Origin: Mytilisepta virgata
Lineage: Eukaryota > Mollusca > Bivalvia > Mytilida > Mytilidae
Direction: 5' to 3'
Assembly (NCBI GenBank): GCA_028015205.1
Contig: CM051514.1
Location: 45,586,150-45,650,149 of the forward strand
DNA length: 64,000 nt
The position numbers were made by a program, and so were the translations under genes. Positions 1-12,900 of this stretch are shown here, piece after piece. The notes under the pieces are model-generated. The model was not told where the DNA came from and did no database searches. It saw nothing but the letters and a program-made list of their open reading frames with translations. The number at the start of each line of letters is the position of its first letter. The stretch's first letter is position 1.

Positions 1-330
1 AAACCACTGAATAGAATTTGATGAAACTTTCAGAGGATCTTTATTACATGATTCTGTAGTGCACCTCCAATTTTAGATTTCGATCTGACCAACATTTGGG
101 GTTTCCCATACCAACACATGGACTTTGCCTTTCATTATGATAGGGGGTTCCAGTATGCCATCCGCAACCTTCCTAAACCACTGAATGGAATTTGATGAAA
201 CTCATCTCACTGCTGTTGGAGTTTTCCTATCCAAAATATTAACATTTCCTTTCATGTATCTTATGTAAGGCGGGAATATCAAGTAGTGGGCTTTGCTCAC
301 AGTAATTTTAGTTTATAGTGGATTAGGAAA
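1..330. repeat. Partial internally repeated element, left flank of copy A
   Basis: Sub-repeats of about 150 bp share a phrase like ccactgaatggaatttgatg. This is the truncated partner of the fuller copy at about 36607-37190; the left part is outside the window. It ends in the same caagtagtgggctttgctca phrase. Confidence 0.6.
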
Positions 331-696
331 CTAATTATAACAACTTAGTAATAAATACCCTAATCTCTCTCCTTTTTTGCGAGTGCCAGAGCAGCTTCTG
401 TAGCGGCATTCTAGCATACTCTTTTCCAACATTTGCAGGGAAGTCGCTAATGTACGCGTGCTAATGGTGTTGACGACCCCCTATAGAAGACTTATTTACT
501 TGATGGCAGTACTCAACTTGAAATTAAAAGAATGAGTGGGCGTGTTTCTTTTTCTCCCTTGTACGAATATTGTGTGAAATGCAATGAAATTCAAAACTGA
601 TACAGATGCGTACACAAAATATAAATGAAACACAGTCAGTAATCAGCGTCTGCTGCCTAAAATCAAAATCATTTAATAAATGAACCTTATTTTCAG

Positions 697-903
697 ACCT
701 GTGCTCCATTATGGAAGAACATGATACCAATAAAAAGCAGCAAATTTGTACATCCAATCGGAAGATGTGTTGACATCGATCGAAACTCAAGTGATTATGA
801 AACAAGGCAATTTAAGAACAAAATATTAAAGATTGAGACTGGTGGAATTGATGACCTGAATTTTGCATTAGCACAGATTGGGTTTTCCGTATCGGATAAG
901 AAG
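697..903 (+). CDS. Copy A exon 4: propeller blade 2
   Basis: Acceptor tttcag, donor gtagta. 207 nt, phase 0 to 0, 69 residues starting TCAPLWKN, the conserved integrin CAPLW motif, and ending GFSVSDKK. It is one codon shorter than the matching exon of copy B, which has an extra Asp. The exon number counts from copy B. Confidence 0.92.
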
Positions 904-3900
904 GTAGTACCATGTCAACTAGCTTGATGACATGAAAAATATGTGGTATTTAAGACATTTAAATTGGTCGACTATACCTGACATTCGTTATTGCTATATA
1001 ACAGCCTACTGAGCCTAAACCATAAGACAAACACATGAAATGAATTTTGGCCAACTGCTCCTAAATAAACATGAAAACTAATCATTGGTCCCGAGTCTTG
1101 AGAAAGTAATATAGTGTTATTAACTGGCCGAGAATCTATACCAGTGCCAATACAGAAACAGCCAGTTCATAACACTTTTATTAAATAATCCGACTTTTTC
1201 AATACAGACTTGTTCTGAATGCTGTATTACATACATCAAATGTGAATATAGGGCCAATATTTCCAATACAGACTGGCAATGATGTGAATATAGGGCCAAT
1301 ATTTCTAATACGGACTGGCAATGAATCCTGAATTACATGCACAATATATGTTTACAGGGCCAATGATTTGAATACTGACTTGCTTTTTCAGTATTGGACC
1401 GGGCCGAAAAGCAATATAGATCACGTGATTTATATGACCAGGACGACGTCACCAGTATGACACATGCCGTTTTGGTAGTATTAGGGCTGTTTTAATCGTA
1501 TTATTTAATAACATGTAGTACACCATGAAGTGAAGAACATGTAAATTAATATAAATAGGATATTATCTCATATAAATGGTAATTCTAGATCGTATATTAA
1601 AGAGAAATTAGACAATCCAATAGACATGTAATATTATGCAATCTAATGTTATCCTTCCTCAAACCGCATTTGATATGGGCAGCATGGCGGTTGTCCTGAG
1701 GAAGCAGACTGCTTACTCTTCCAGAGCACGTGAGTCTACCCCGGTTTTTTGGTGGGGTCCATGTTGTTCATATGTTGTTAGTTTTAAATTGTAGTGTATT
1801 GTTTTTGTCTTGTCTTCGTTGTTCGTTGTTCTTCGGAGTTTGTCAGTTGTTTCGATTGTTCTCTCCTTCGAATATCCCTTTGGTATTTCTGACTCAATAT
1901 ATAGCAAATTTCGGACGGATGAATTATTTCTTAACGTCCAGTGGCAATTATTAATGCATATCAAGACGATATAACAAATGAAAATTAGTTTTTGTGAGTA
2001 AATGGGAGATGGCGTATATCAACCATTCTCTTTGGAGATGTTTGCAATGAATTAAAAATAAAACACAATTTGATGTTTAAATGGATGAAAGAACAACGAA
2101 CATTCTTTTCTTCACTGATGAGATTTATAAATTATTTTCAATCTTTACTTCTTACTCTAAATAATGATGTATTAATTTATAACAAAAAGTGTTTTTGCTT
2201 TATTTAAATTTTATAAATTTATATTTCTGGTCATTTAGCCAATTGTAATGATACATCAAAAACGTGATTTTTAAAACATCACAATCTTTATCTAGACATG
2301 TACATGTAAATTATGTAATATGTCATGAATTCTAATATTTCTTTTTTTTAGTATGAAAAAGGTTCTTTAGATATATTATTAGGTGCTCCAGGTTTCTTCC
2401 AAAATAAAGGTAATTGCATTAAGAAAAATATTAAACTATAAAAAGGACAAATATACCTAAGGAGCAATCAAAAAAACGTAATCCGTTGGTCAGACAAACC
2501 CTGGAAGACAAATGAACAACCACAAACACAACAAATAAACACAGAAAACTAAAAAAAAACAATGAACAACACGAACTCCTATAAAAACGAGGAGTGAACG
2601 TAGGTGCTCCGGAAGGGTAAGCAGTTCCTTCTCCGTATATGGCACCCGTCGTGAAGTTCAACAAAGTCAATCCGGTGAAAGTCACAAATCGGTGGAGGCA
2701 CATGAAATGTTACAACAGTTACAATAATATCTATTCTGAAACACTTTACGCGTTTTACTATTAATATTCATAGAATAAACAATGAGCGTTGGATTTTATA
2801 GAAAACTAGTAATATGATGATATATTTTATATAAATTATACATCATCGGCTTAAGTTAGTAATGAACTCACTCATCCTACATGTAGCAATGAACTTTGCG
2901 TACATATTCCACCTAGTAATGAACTTGATGTACTCACTCAGACTATAAAGATTATATGATATTTTTCAAGCGATGTTTTCTCATGTGAATATGAATTGCA
3001 TATATTAATTAATTTCAAATAATAAAGTTTGAAAGAGAAAATGTTCAGTTACTTAAAATGAAGGTTTCATAACCTTCACATACTTCAGGGAAAGCAAACA
3101 TAACTTGGATATTTTAGCTTAATATTGTTTACTGCTAATTTCTCATCGTTATTGACCACAATATGTTGACAAACTTTGGCTTTCCAAAGTTTGACCACGA
3201 CAGAAGTTCGTGACAGTTAATCCAACACTAGTTGTATGATAACACATACAGTATGTGTATGGCGGTTTATAAGAAACCAACGTAATTTGAGAAAAAAAAA
3301 TATATTGTAGGTGGTTTCGTGGAATATACTACTGCCGCCACAGCTAAAGATGAGTTTTTTACTAGCTTTACACAAGACGCCTTTCCAAATGAGCACAAAA
3401 ATTCAATAGAGCCGGGAACACTGATGGGTAACTATTTGTAATGTTTATTGGTGTGGAATTTAGATTCATTTGTAAACATTTATATATTGTTTTTAATGAA
3501 TGCTGATTTGTTTATGAATTTAGATATTTAGACACTTTCAGATATAACACTTCACATTCTGACATAAAAAGTAATTTTCTTTAACAAATGGTTTTGGAAG
3601 TGGCTATTATTTTTAAAAATTATTACTGATTTTCAATATTCAAAGAAAGTAGAATGTTACGGGACCTAAGGTTTGTGGGCGTTCACGGGAAAAACTCAAA
3701 CTGCACCCACAGTTACAAAATTTAAACTACGAATGGAAAAAATCTCGAATTGCATTGAGAACATTTATTCACACAGGATATGCTATTACAACCGGTAGAC
3801 TTGCTGATGCTGATGAGAACTGTCCGTCAGTGATTGTATTTGGAGCTCCACATTATAGTTCCTCTGACGGTATAGTTGGTTCCGTAAGTATGATTGATCG

Positions 3901-6900
3901 GATATAACGTCGTCCTTGTATTCATGTCAACATTGATAACGGGCGTTAAACAATTATCCATCAACCAATCGAGTAAAAAGAGAATACGTTGACTGTTGTA
4001 TAAGTATTTAAAATTATTTATGGCGACTACATTCACAGTTGTTTGTATTAATTTTGCTTAAAACATTTCTGTAGGGAATGAAAGTAATTTTTGTACATAA
4101 TCATATAAGTGGTTATGGACTGACGTCAAGCATGAAATTCTTTCTTTTCGGAAAGTTATTTTTAAATTGGAAAAACATTGACAAATTTTATATGAGAAGC
4201 AGCCCCCGTATTTTCTAAAACATGCTGTTTGACGTCAAATAAATCTCGAACTAGGATATGGTGTGATCTTTGAATAAACGGTCTTGATATTGACCCCATG
4301 ATAAGAAGGGATTCAACACAACTGAATGATATTATTTTCATTTTCAATTATGATGGCCTTTTTATAAAAATTGCTAAATTTATATTTCATATGTATAACT
4401 ACATGTATAGGAAAATTTCTATACCAAAACATTACATGATATCAGCTCACAACATACGTGTAAGTGAATATATTACATTTTACGTGAAACTGAAACTGAC
4501 AGACATCTCAGACTTATTCTCCTTTTCCATAGTGGCCCGCTTGACACGAAAAGAGTAGCACTAAAAAGTCGGATTTGAGACCCTTTAACATGCTTGTTAT
4601 ATTCTGAATTTTGCGTATCCTAAATTCACTGTTGCTCAAAGCTTCCCAAGTGTAATTGTTTGGAATGAGAGTTGTCCTTCAGGGATTGAACTCTTTGATT
4701 ATATTTTAGTAACCAGTTAAAATAAACACAGATCACTGTAAAAATAATTTGTTGATTAAATGACTTGATAATTTTGGTTTGATAATGAGAATGTCACAGG
4801 GTAAACCAATTTCACTTTGACTTTTTCAGAATTGTTTAGGAATAACAGAAGCTTGGAATGAAATCCTCCCATTAAAGCTTATTATCCTTTGTTTTAACTT
4901 TTGGGTTAATTATTTTCTTGCAGACGTTTGTAGTATGTGCAACAGGAAACCGAACAACAACAAAAGCAGTAGTTGTAAAGAAGCAATTTTTCGGACGAAA
5001 GGTTTGTATTTGTGGAAAATGACTAAAAGGAGTGCACATTTTTCAAATATACTATTCACTAAAAGGATATAGTAGTGCTAATATTAGATATATTCGAATA
5101 CAGTGATGTTTGTAAAAAATTACCTTATATTGGCCAGATATCTGAACCAGTTTCTTAAAATTTTGAGATAACAAATTACCGTTATAGGATAATATCCAGC
5201 GAAGGATTGTTTATACATGGACATAAAAAGACTGTAATATTCTATGCATTTCTCTTTAAATAGATATCTTACAAAATCCCCTCATTTCGGTCAGTTTCAA
5301 GCAAAACTTTATGACAAATTTATTCAATATATGAGATCTTTTGGCAAATTTAAGTCTGGTAGTGGATTTGGTACAGCAATTGCCTTCGACGATATCAACG
5401 GTGATGGCCTGGATGACTTGCTCGTAGGTGCCCCATTGCAGTATGACGATATCATAGATACTGGAGAAGTTTATATATACTATGGCAGTAATAATGTAAG
5501 TATAAGGATTTCATTTAAGACAATGTAAAAGAATTGAAATTGTAATAAAAAAGTGTCTTTCCTTTAATTGCCAATAACTTTAAAATTGTAATAAAAGTGC
5601 CATGATTCATTTAATTTAACCTTTTACATTTGTCATAAGGATGCTCGCTGGTCATGTTTTGGTTTTTTTGTCATATTTTCGGATTCCTCGGGTTTTATCC
5701 ATTTCTTAAACATGAAATTTTTTGCCCACGAACCCCCACTTTTTCTTTTAAAGTTCAATCATATATACCTTAAAATGGTATTTGAGAAAATTTTATGAAA
5801 TCATTTTTATTTTTTCATACATTTTTGGGAGACTGAAGTTGTAAATGCAAAGACTATGAAAAATCCAAAGAAAACCCATTTCCTGCAAATTTTCAAGGCC
5901 TTATAGTTCTAAAATGAGCACATGAATCTATATTTTTTCTTGCTTATTTGTTTAATATTCATATGTTCTCTCAAACTAAAACACCTATTTCAAATCCTAT
6001 TTATTTCCTAGTAGACCAGCGATCATCCTTAATGTAAACATTACAAATGAAATACTTTGTTTGGGTAAATTGCAATATATAAATACATGTATCAGCTTAT
6101 AGATAATCAGAAAGTTTGTGATTCGATCGAATTATCGAATAAAAAAAATCTGTTCAAATAACCTTTAAATTTTTCTCCTATAAATTAAATATGCTAAAAG
6201 TAATGTTCATGTTATATATTCAGTCTGTTCCCCATGAAATTCAGCTCCAATTAAATATACTAAAATATATTTAAAGTAATATCCAAGTTAAATATTTCAT
6301 CTGTACTCTAAGAAATTCAGGTCCAATTAAATATACTAAATGTAATGTCCATGTTAAATATTTCATCTGTACTTCAAGAAATTCAGCTCCAATTAAATAA
6401 TTTCTTCTCTGCCATTTTTGACGTTCAATGCCGGCCCGTTTGAGGTCAATGAAATCTCTGATTTGTTTTATATTGGATTAATCTCGTATTTATGCATCAC
6501 AAAAATATATCCATTAACATAAAGTTTCATAATGGTCACCTATAGGCTTTTAAAAATTCACAATACGACGTAGACTGTGTACAAAGGTACTGAAAAAACA
6601 GATTTAATAAAATATCATTATAAAACAATGTTCTTACTTTTTTTCGCTTTGGTATTCTTTGGTAGAAATTAATTTAAAATACGATATTATAGAAAACATG
6701 AAGTACCAAAGTGCAGTATTAATTTAATTCTATCACAATTAGATTATAGGTAACAGGTTTGTAATAGTGATAAAGACATCCATAATGCATCATCTATTTT
6801 TATGTATTGTTTCTTTAATTTTTCTTAAAAATTTAATTATACATGTATAACTGCAGCAACAAAGCCTTTTGATATAGACTAAATAGAGTTGAATGTATGT

Positions 6901-9900
6901 TTCAGACGAATGTGTTACTGGATAGAAGCGCCCAGGTGCTTACAGGATCGAATAAAATAGAGAGCCGATTTGGCTCGGCAATTCAGTGTATTGGAGATCT
7001 GAATAAAGATGGATTCAATGGTATGTTAACTCTATTTGATATTGATATAATTTTTACAAGCAGATTTGAATCCAAAAGGTTTGTAAAATGTGTAATGTGG
7101 ATTTAATGAGATGACAACACACAATTGCAAGCATATATTTTCTTGTGGTTTAGCTATGTGAACATCATCAGAATATGTATCAAACTAACGGTAGAAGTTT
7201 GGAAGAATAGCAATTTTCGGTTCATGGAAATTTCAGACTGATTTTTTATTTCAATTGTAATAATTTTTCCTTGAAGGATGTGATCATCATATACCAATAA
7301 ACTTGATGTACAATAGATTTAAGAATAAAAAGTAAATTAAAACATTATTTTCCTAACTTTCATATAAGATATTGCTGTAAGTGCGCCCTATGAAGACGAA
7401 ATGAGAGGTGCGTTATATATTTATCATGGTGGATTGTCGCATTTAACCTTCACACAGAAGATTCATGCTTCAGATGTTGGAACTGATCTTAAGTCTTTCG
7501 GATGGCATATATCTAAGGCTATTGACATTGATGGTAACAGTTATCCAGGTAGGTAAATAATTTCAATCAGCTCAAGTTTTCATCTGCTTTATAGTACATA
7601 GAAAGTAGGAATACCGACGTGTAAAAAGGGAGGTGAGTCCGTGGACAAGAAAACAATCGGGAACACCAAAAAGACGACAAAGGACAAAGTAACAAACAAC
7701 ACAAAAAATCACAAAGTACACACAGAAACGAGCAGCGCGAGCCCCACGATAAACCGTGGTCAAACTAAGGTGCTCCGCAAGGGTGATCAGTTCCTGCTTC
7801 TTGCAAGACACCCGCCGTGTTGCTTGTTAAAGGTCATGTCCGTTGACGGAGGAAGAACATCTAATGTATGTTCTGTATATAATTGTATACATGACAATAA
7901 AAAGAGTTACTGAAATACGCGTGGTAGAGAACTTACTACTACTGTTGAATGTGGAATCCTCAGTATTTATCATTTAAATTATTTTAATTAGTTCCTATGA
8001 AAAACCCTGTGGATTAGGTTTCAACTCGGATATTTTTGTTTTTTACATTCTGGTTTTATGAGGGTAACGTGTCTTATTACATTAACACCAGTATGATTAA
8101 AATGAGGATGTGCCATTTAAAAGACATTAAAATATATTTGTAAATGAAATCCGCTTTTTCTGTTATTTCTCGCTTATCCAACTCTTCCCCAAAGTTTAAA
8201 TATTCTAAAGTACCACGATCCTGTTTTTAACTAAAACAAATGATGACTATCTCCCAATTCCAATCAAATATATACGGAAATGTAATTACCAACTAACTTT
8301 AAAACATGTTTGTCTGTTTTCAGTAATACGTGTTGTTAGAATAAAAAAAACATTAATTTATCTTTATAGATTTACTAATTGGATCATATATGTCAAATAC
8401 GGTGACAGCACTTAGAACAAGACCAATAATAAAACTAGACAGTACTTTTGGAATAAGTCCTACACTGATACCACTTAATTCGTCTGGACTACAGTGTCAA
8501 CAAGGAGATATTAAACCATGTGTAACGATTAGTCTTTGCTTTAGCTACACCGGTGACAACGTACCCGACTCTATACGTATGTTAATATATAAACCATTCA
8601 TAAGATTTGCCTTTAATTTCATTGGATGACGCGTGGAAAGCGTCACTGTCAGATTTTACCTGCATCAGTTTTTGAATTTATGGTTGCAAATATTCGTTCA
8701 TGTGTAAAGCGTATGAACAATAAACTTATTGTATCTTATAAGATATCTCATATAGTTTATAAGATATCTCATATAATTTTCTTTATATGATATCTTATAA
8801 ATTATATGAGATATCTTATAAAATATTTAAGATATCTTATAAATATATGAGATATCTTATAAAGTTCATAAGATATATAAAAAATATTTATAAGATATCT
8901 TATAAACTTCACAAAATATCTTATATACTTTATGAGCTATCTTATACACTTTAGAAGATATCTTATAAACTTTAGAAGATATCTTATAAACTTTAGAAGA
9001 TATCTTATAAAAACTAGATTATATAAGATATCTTATATATTATATGAGATATCTTATATATCATATGAGATATCTTGAAGTTAGAATAAATAGTAAAATT
9101 CAAATACCAAAATAACTAAAAAGATGAAGACAAAACATCTAAAGACAGAGCTATACACGAGGGATATAATCTTTAGTTTTCACAAAATTTAACATTTTTT
9201 CAGAAACATAATATAGTAATAGGTAGTTTCATTTTTGATACTGACTATACCATGTGGAATATCTAGACGAGCCCGAAGGGCGAGTTTAGATATTCCACAT
9301 ATGGTCAGTATCAAAAACGAAACTACCTATTATTCTCTTTATCGGTAATTCACTTTTTATCTAAAAATATCACTTATTATATAAAAAATAATCAACTAAT
9401 TTTAATGTGCACTATTTTTCATAGCGGAATAATTAAGTTTGTAATACGGTTGAACAATCATTGGCGCGTGATATAATTTTGAAACACATTCACGACTTGT
9501 CATCGATAATTTCCGTAATACATTTTCATTGGACGATCAGATAAGTAGAACCTTCCGCAATACGCCACACAATGTATTGCCTAATATTTTCAGTGATACA
9601 GCCTGTATGTGATACAACATAACATCACCCCTGCGTAATAATCGAAAAATAATAGAAGTATTATATTTGTGTAGTGGTTGCTTTCAATGTTACGGCTGAT
9701 GTATTTAGACGAACTGCAAAACCAAGTAGAGTAAATTTGTATACAGACAAAGCAAATGAAGGAACCTCGCAGATACTAGATGAGATCATATTAGTGAACA
9801 AAACCTCGGGGAGCTGTGTTGAGATCTACGCTGTTGTCAAAGTATGTTATGAAAAAAAGAAAGACTAATCTGGCTTTATTTTTATATATTTTGGTTTTAT

Positions 9901-12900
9901 GATTACAACCTCAAGTCATCTGCGATTGATTTCATTTTCCGGCGTATGGAGTATATATTTCACAACTCATACGTTATTCCAGAGCTTGTGACATATACAT
10001 TGACTTCATGGACAGAGCACGGCTCCTGACAGAAAAAGTTGCTCAGACAGTGGTATGTTGCTCCTAAGTTGGAGTCATCCTTATTAAAGTTTTATGGACG
10101 GCATCATGACTTGGTTGACAGGTATGAAAAAACTTTTTCCCAAATGAAAATGAACCTGTTCCGTTGATGTTATCCTATCCTCATACCGGATTTGACATGG
10201 GCAGCATGGCGGATGTCCTACAAGAAGCAGAGACTGCTTACTCTTTCGGATCACCCGAGTCTACCTCTGGTTTTTTGGTGGGGTCCATGTTGTTCATGTT
10301 TTTAGTTTTTAATTGTAGTGCATGTATTGGTTTGGTCTTGTCTTCGTTGTTCTCCGGAGTTTGTCAGTGGTTTCGATTTTCCCCTCCTTCGAATATCCCT
10401 TTCGTATCCTTGACTTTACTTACACAGATTATGTTCACTAAGGAATAAGGTTCGTGGAGTTTTGAAGACCATTTGGATATCCATAAAACCGGTGTTCATT
10501 GTCACCTGATTGATGCTATGTCATTCATTTGTGTCATTACTGATCTCTCCTGTTAATTGCAAGGTGAAGAATACAAATTAAAAGTCTTGTTACTTTTAAT
10601 TTCATATATTTATTCAAGCATTCTGTGTTTTTCGCGACCATTAAACCGAAGTGCATTTAATTAGTTCTAATTGGTTTTAACATACACAAAACATTTACGC
10701 AAGGATGATTATATTTAGGAAAACACACTTCATTATAATGTTTAAAATAAAGAACTCAATGCAAGACAACAATAGTTACACATGGGAAGCTTATAGTATC
10801 AATTCAATTCTTCTTTTTTCTAATCGGCGTTATGTGTTGTTCCTGAAACTGCTACCGACCTTATTTCTTCTTTAAAGGTTACTGATTAATACTTTTCAGG
10901 AGGTTAACAGAGATTTTTATCAATCACTGGAAGAAACACTTGTTTTTGAATCAATATATGGACTAAGCGATAATCCAGTCATTGGTGAAGTCCAACCGAT
11001 TTTAAGCAATATTCCAATGATTAAACAATTATCTGTAAGTAGTACATATTTTTTTTTGGCACTTATCATGTTAGTTGCCAGTTTTAATTTCCGAGATACA
11101 TTTCTAATGTGTATTCTTACAGAATATAAGTGGGATTGTTGTTTCAATGTTAGTTAATAAAATTTGCATTTGCCTTCATAACAGAACAGTAAAACTTTTT
11201 GAGAGATTTGCAGCATATTCTGCTTCTAACAATACATGAATAAATTCTATTATAAAAGTTTTTGGGCACAAAATGTGCACATTTCGTCGAGTTTCGACTC
11301 ATCAGTTACAAGCAAGGCCTAAAGTGTTGAAAAGCAAAAGAACAATCCCAATCAAAGGTGAATTCAAAAATACCAAAATGGCAAGGCCAAAAGCATATAA
11401 GGATAGTGCTATAGGCAAATTTTAGTAACATTTTGTAATTAAATTTCAAGTTATAAATATATTACCAAGTTTAACTGCGCCCTCAATGACTTAACTTGAA
11501 GAGGTATCGACTCCATGGTAATAGATACATTCTATGATTATATGATTGATAGAAATACAGTAACTGATGCTTAAAAACTATTATGTTAATCTGTTTTGCT
11601 GGATTTGATTTTTAATGAACGTTTGTCATTTCTATCTGGTAAAAAAATAATGACAGTCATTTGTGTTATAGGCGAATTTTTCTACGGGATGTGTTGGGAT
11701 CTGTTACCCAGACCTTCAGACAGACATATCTGTCGATTCAGAGACGATTATTTTAGATGTTGTGACAGAGATTGTTCTGTATGTCAGGGTGTTAAATGCA
11801 GGGGATCTATCACTTGGTACAAGAATTACCATAGAATCTTCAAACAATACAAAGTATATTGGATATTTCTTGCCAGTTAATGAGGAGACAGAAAAGGTCC
11901 TTTGCAACCAGGACAATATTTCTCAAATACAATGTGATATACCCGGTACTTTATTTCAAAAACAAAAGGCTATATTTAATGTTCGTTTTTCTGTGTCAAG
12001 GGATATATTGATTGGTGAAGGACAAACGCTTGGAAATTTTGACCAGAACATAGAATTTAATACAAGTACTGAGACCACCAGCCAAGATATAGATCCATCT
12101 AATAATATGAAAACAGTAGTAGCCAAAGTTAAACTAGATTCGACCCTCGCATTAAAAGGGTAAATAACAGAATAATTATCATTGTTTATTTAGATTGTAT
12201 AGTCTGTAGGGTCTTGGTATCTATAGAACGAGTACCAAATACACCTATTTGAGAATCGTTTCCTGTTGTGGCTGATAACAGAAACGAGACGGAACTGTTT
12301 GAATCATATAATCTTTTATTTTGATTGGGTTATAACTTAATACTTTATGACTAAAAATACGGGAAGTGGCATCATATTTATAATAAGACATCTGTACAAT
12401 GACACACAACATTAAAGCGATGTTCTATTAGACCAGTACATATGAAAATTGAAAGTACACAAGGTATAGATAAAAATACCCTTTTTTGATTGAGCATATA
12501 AGGGTCATTTTGTGACTTGTAATAATAATTCCACAATAATAACAAGCCCGCAACATAAAATGGTGGACGAGTGTTCTACGTAGTTAAATTACTAATGATC
12601 GCTATAGAGACTTACAAAAAGTTACAACATAGAATAAAGTGCCGTTAAAACGATCATGATTGTGAAAAAAAATTACAAATTATGACGGAAAAAAGTATGA
12701 AACATGATGTTATGAGAATTCAAACAAAATTGTATTTGTGTTGAAAATGAGAAAAAATCGTTTTCTGGTACTTTTTATCACTCAGTTTGGCCGTTTGTAT
12801 TTAGCTTTAAACTTCGTGCATATTTGGACTACAGTATGAGCCTTTACTTTGAAAACTTTGGCAATAAAATGATTTCTTTTATAAAGAATAAAAAATAATT

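Noticed and set aside
3690..3776. Acceptor at cccacag (about 3712) for exon 7
   Set aside because: Gives an in-frame stop within about 15 codons; the acceptor at 3776 joins GYAITTG in frame.
3311..4923. An inserted I-domain between blades 2 and 3
   Set aside because: Exon phases join without room for about 190 residues, and no DxSxS metal site is seen.
5244..5294. ORF start and AG acceptor at 5263 upstream of exon 9 (and 42731 in copy B)
   Set aside because: Using that AG gives 232 nt, which breaks the frame with exon 8 (phase 0). The AG at 5294 restores phase and starts a normal propeller strand.
11596..11916. 94-codon and 66-codon ORFs over exon 15
   Set aside because: Shadow frames of the integrin exon; the correct frame starts at 11672 after ttatag.
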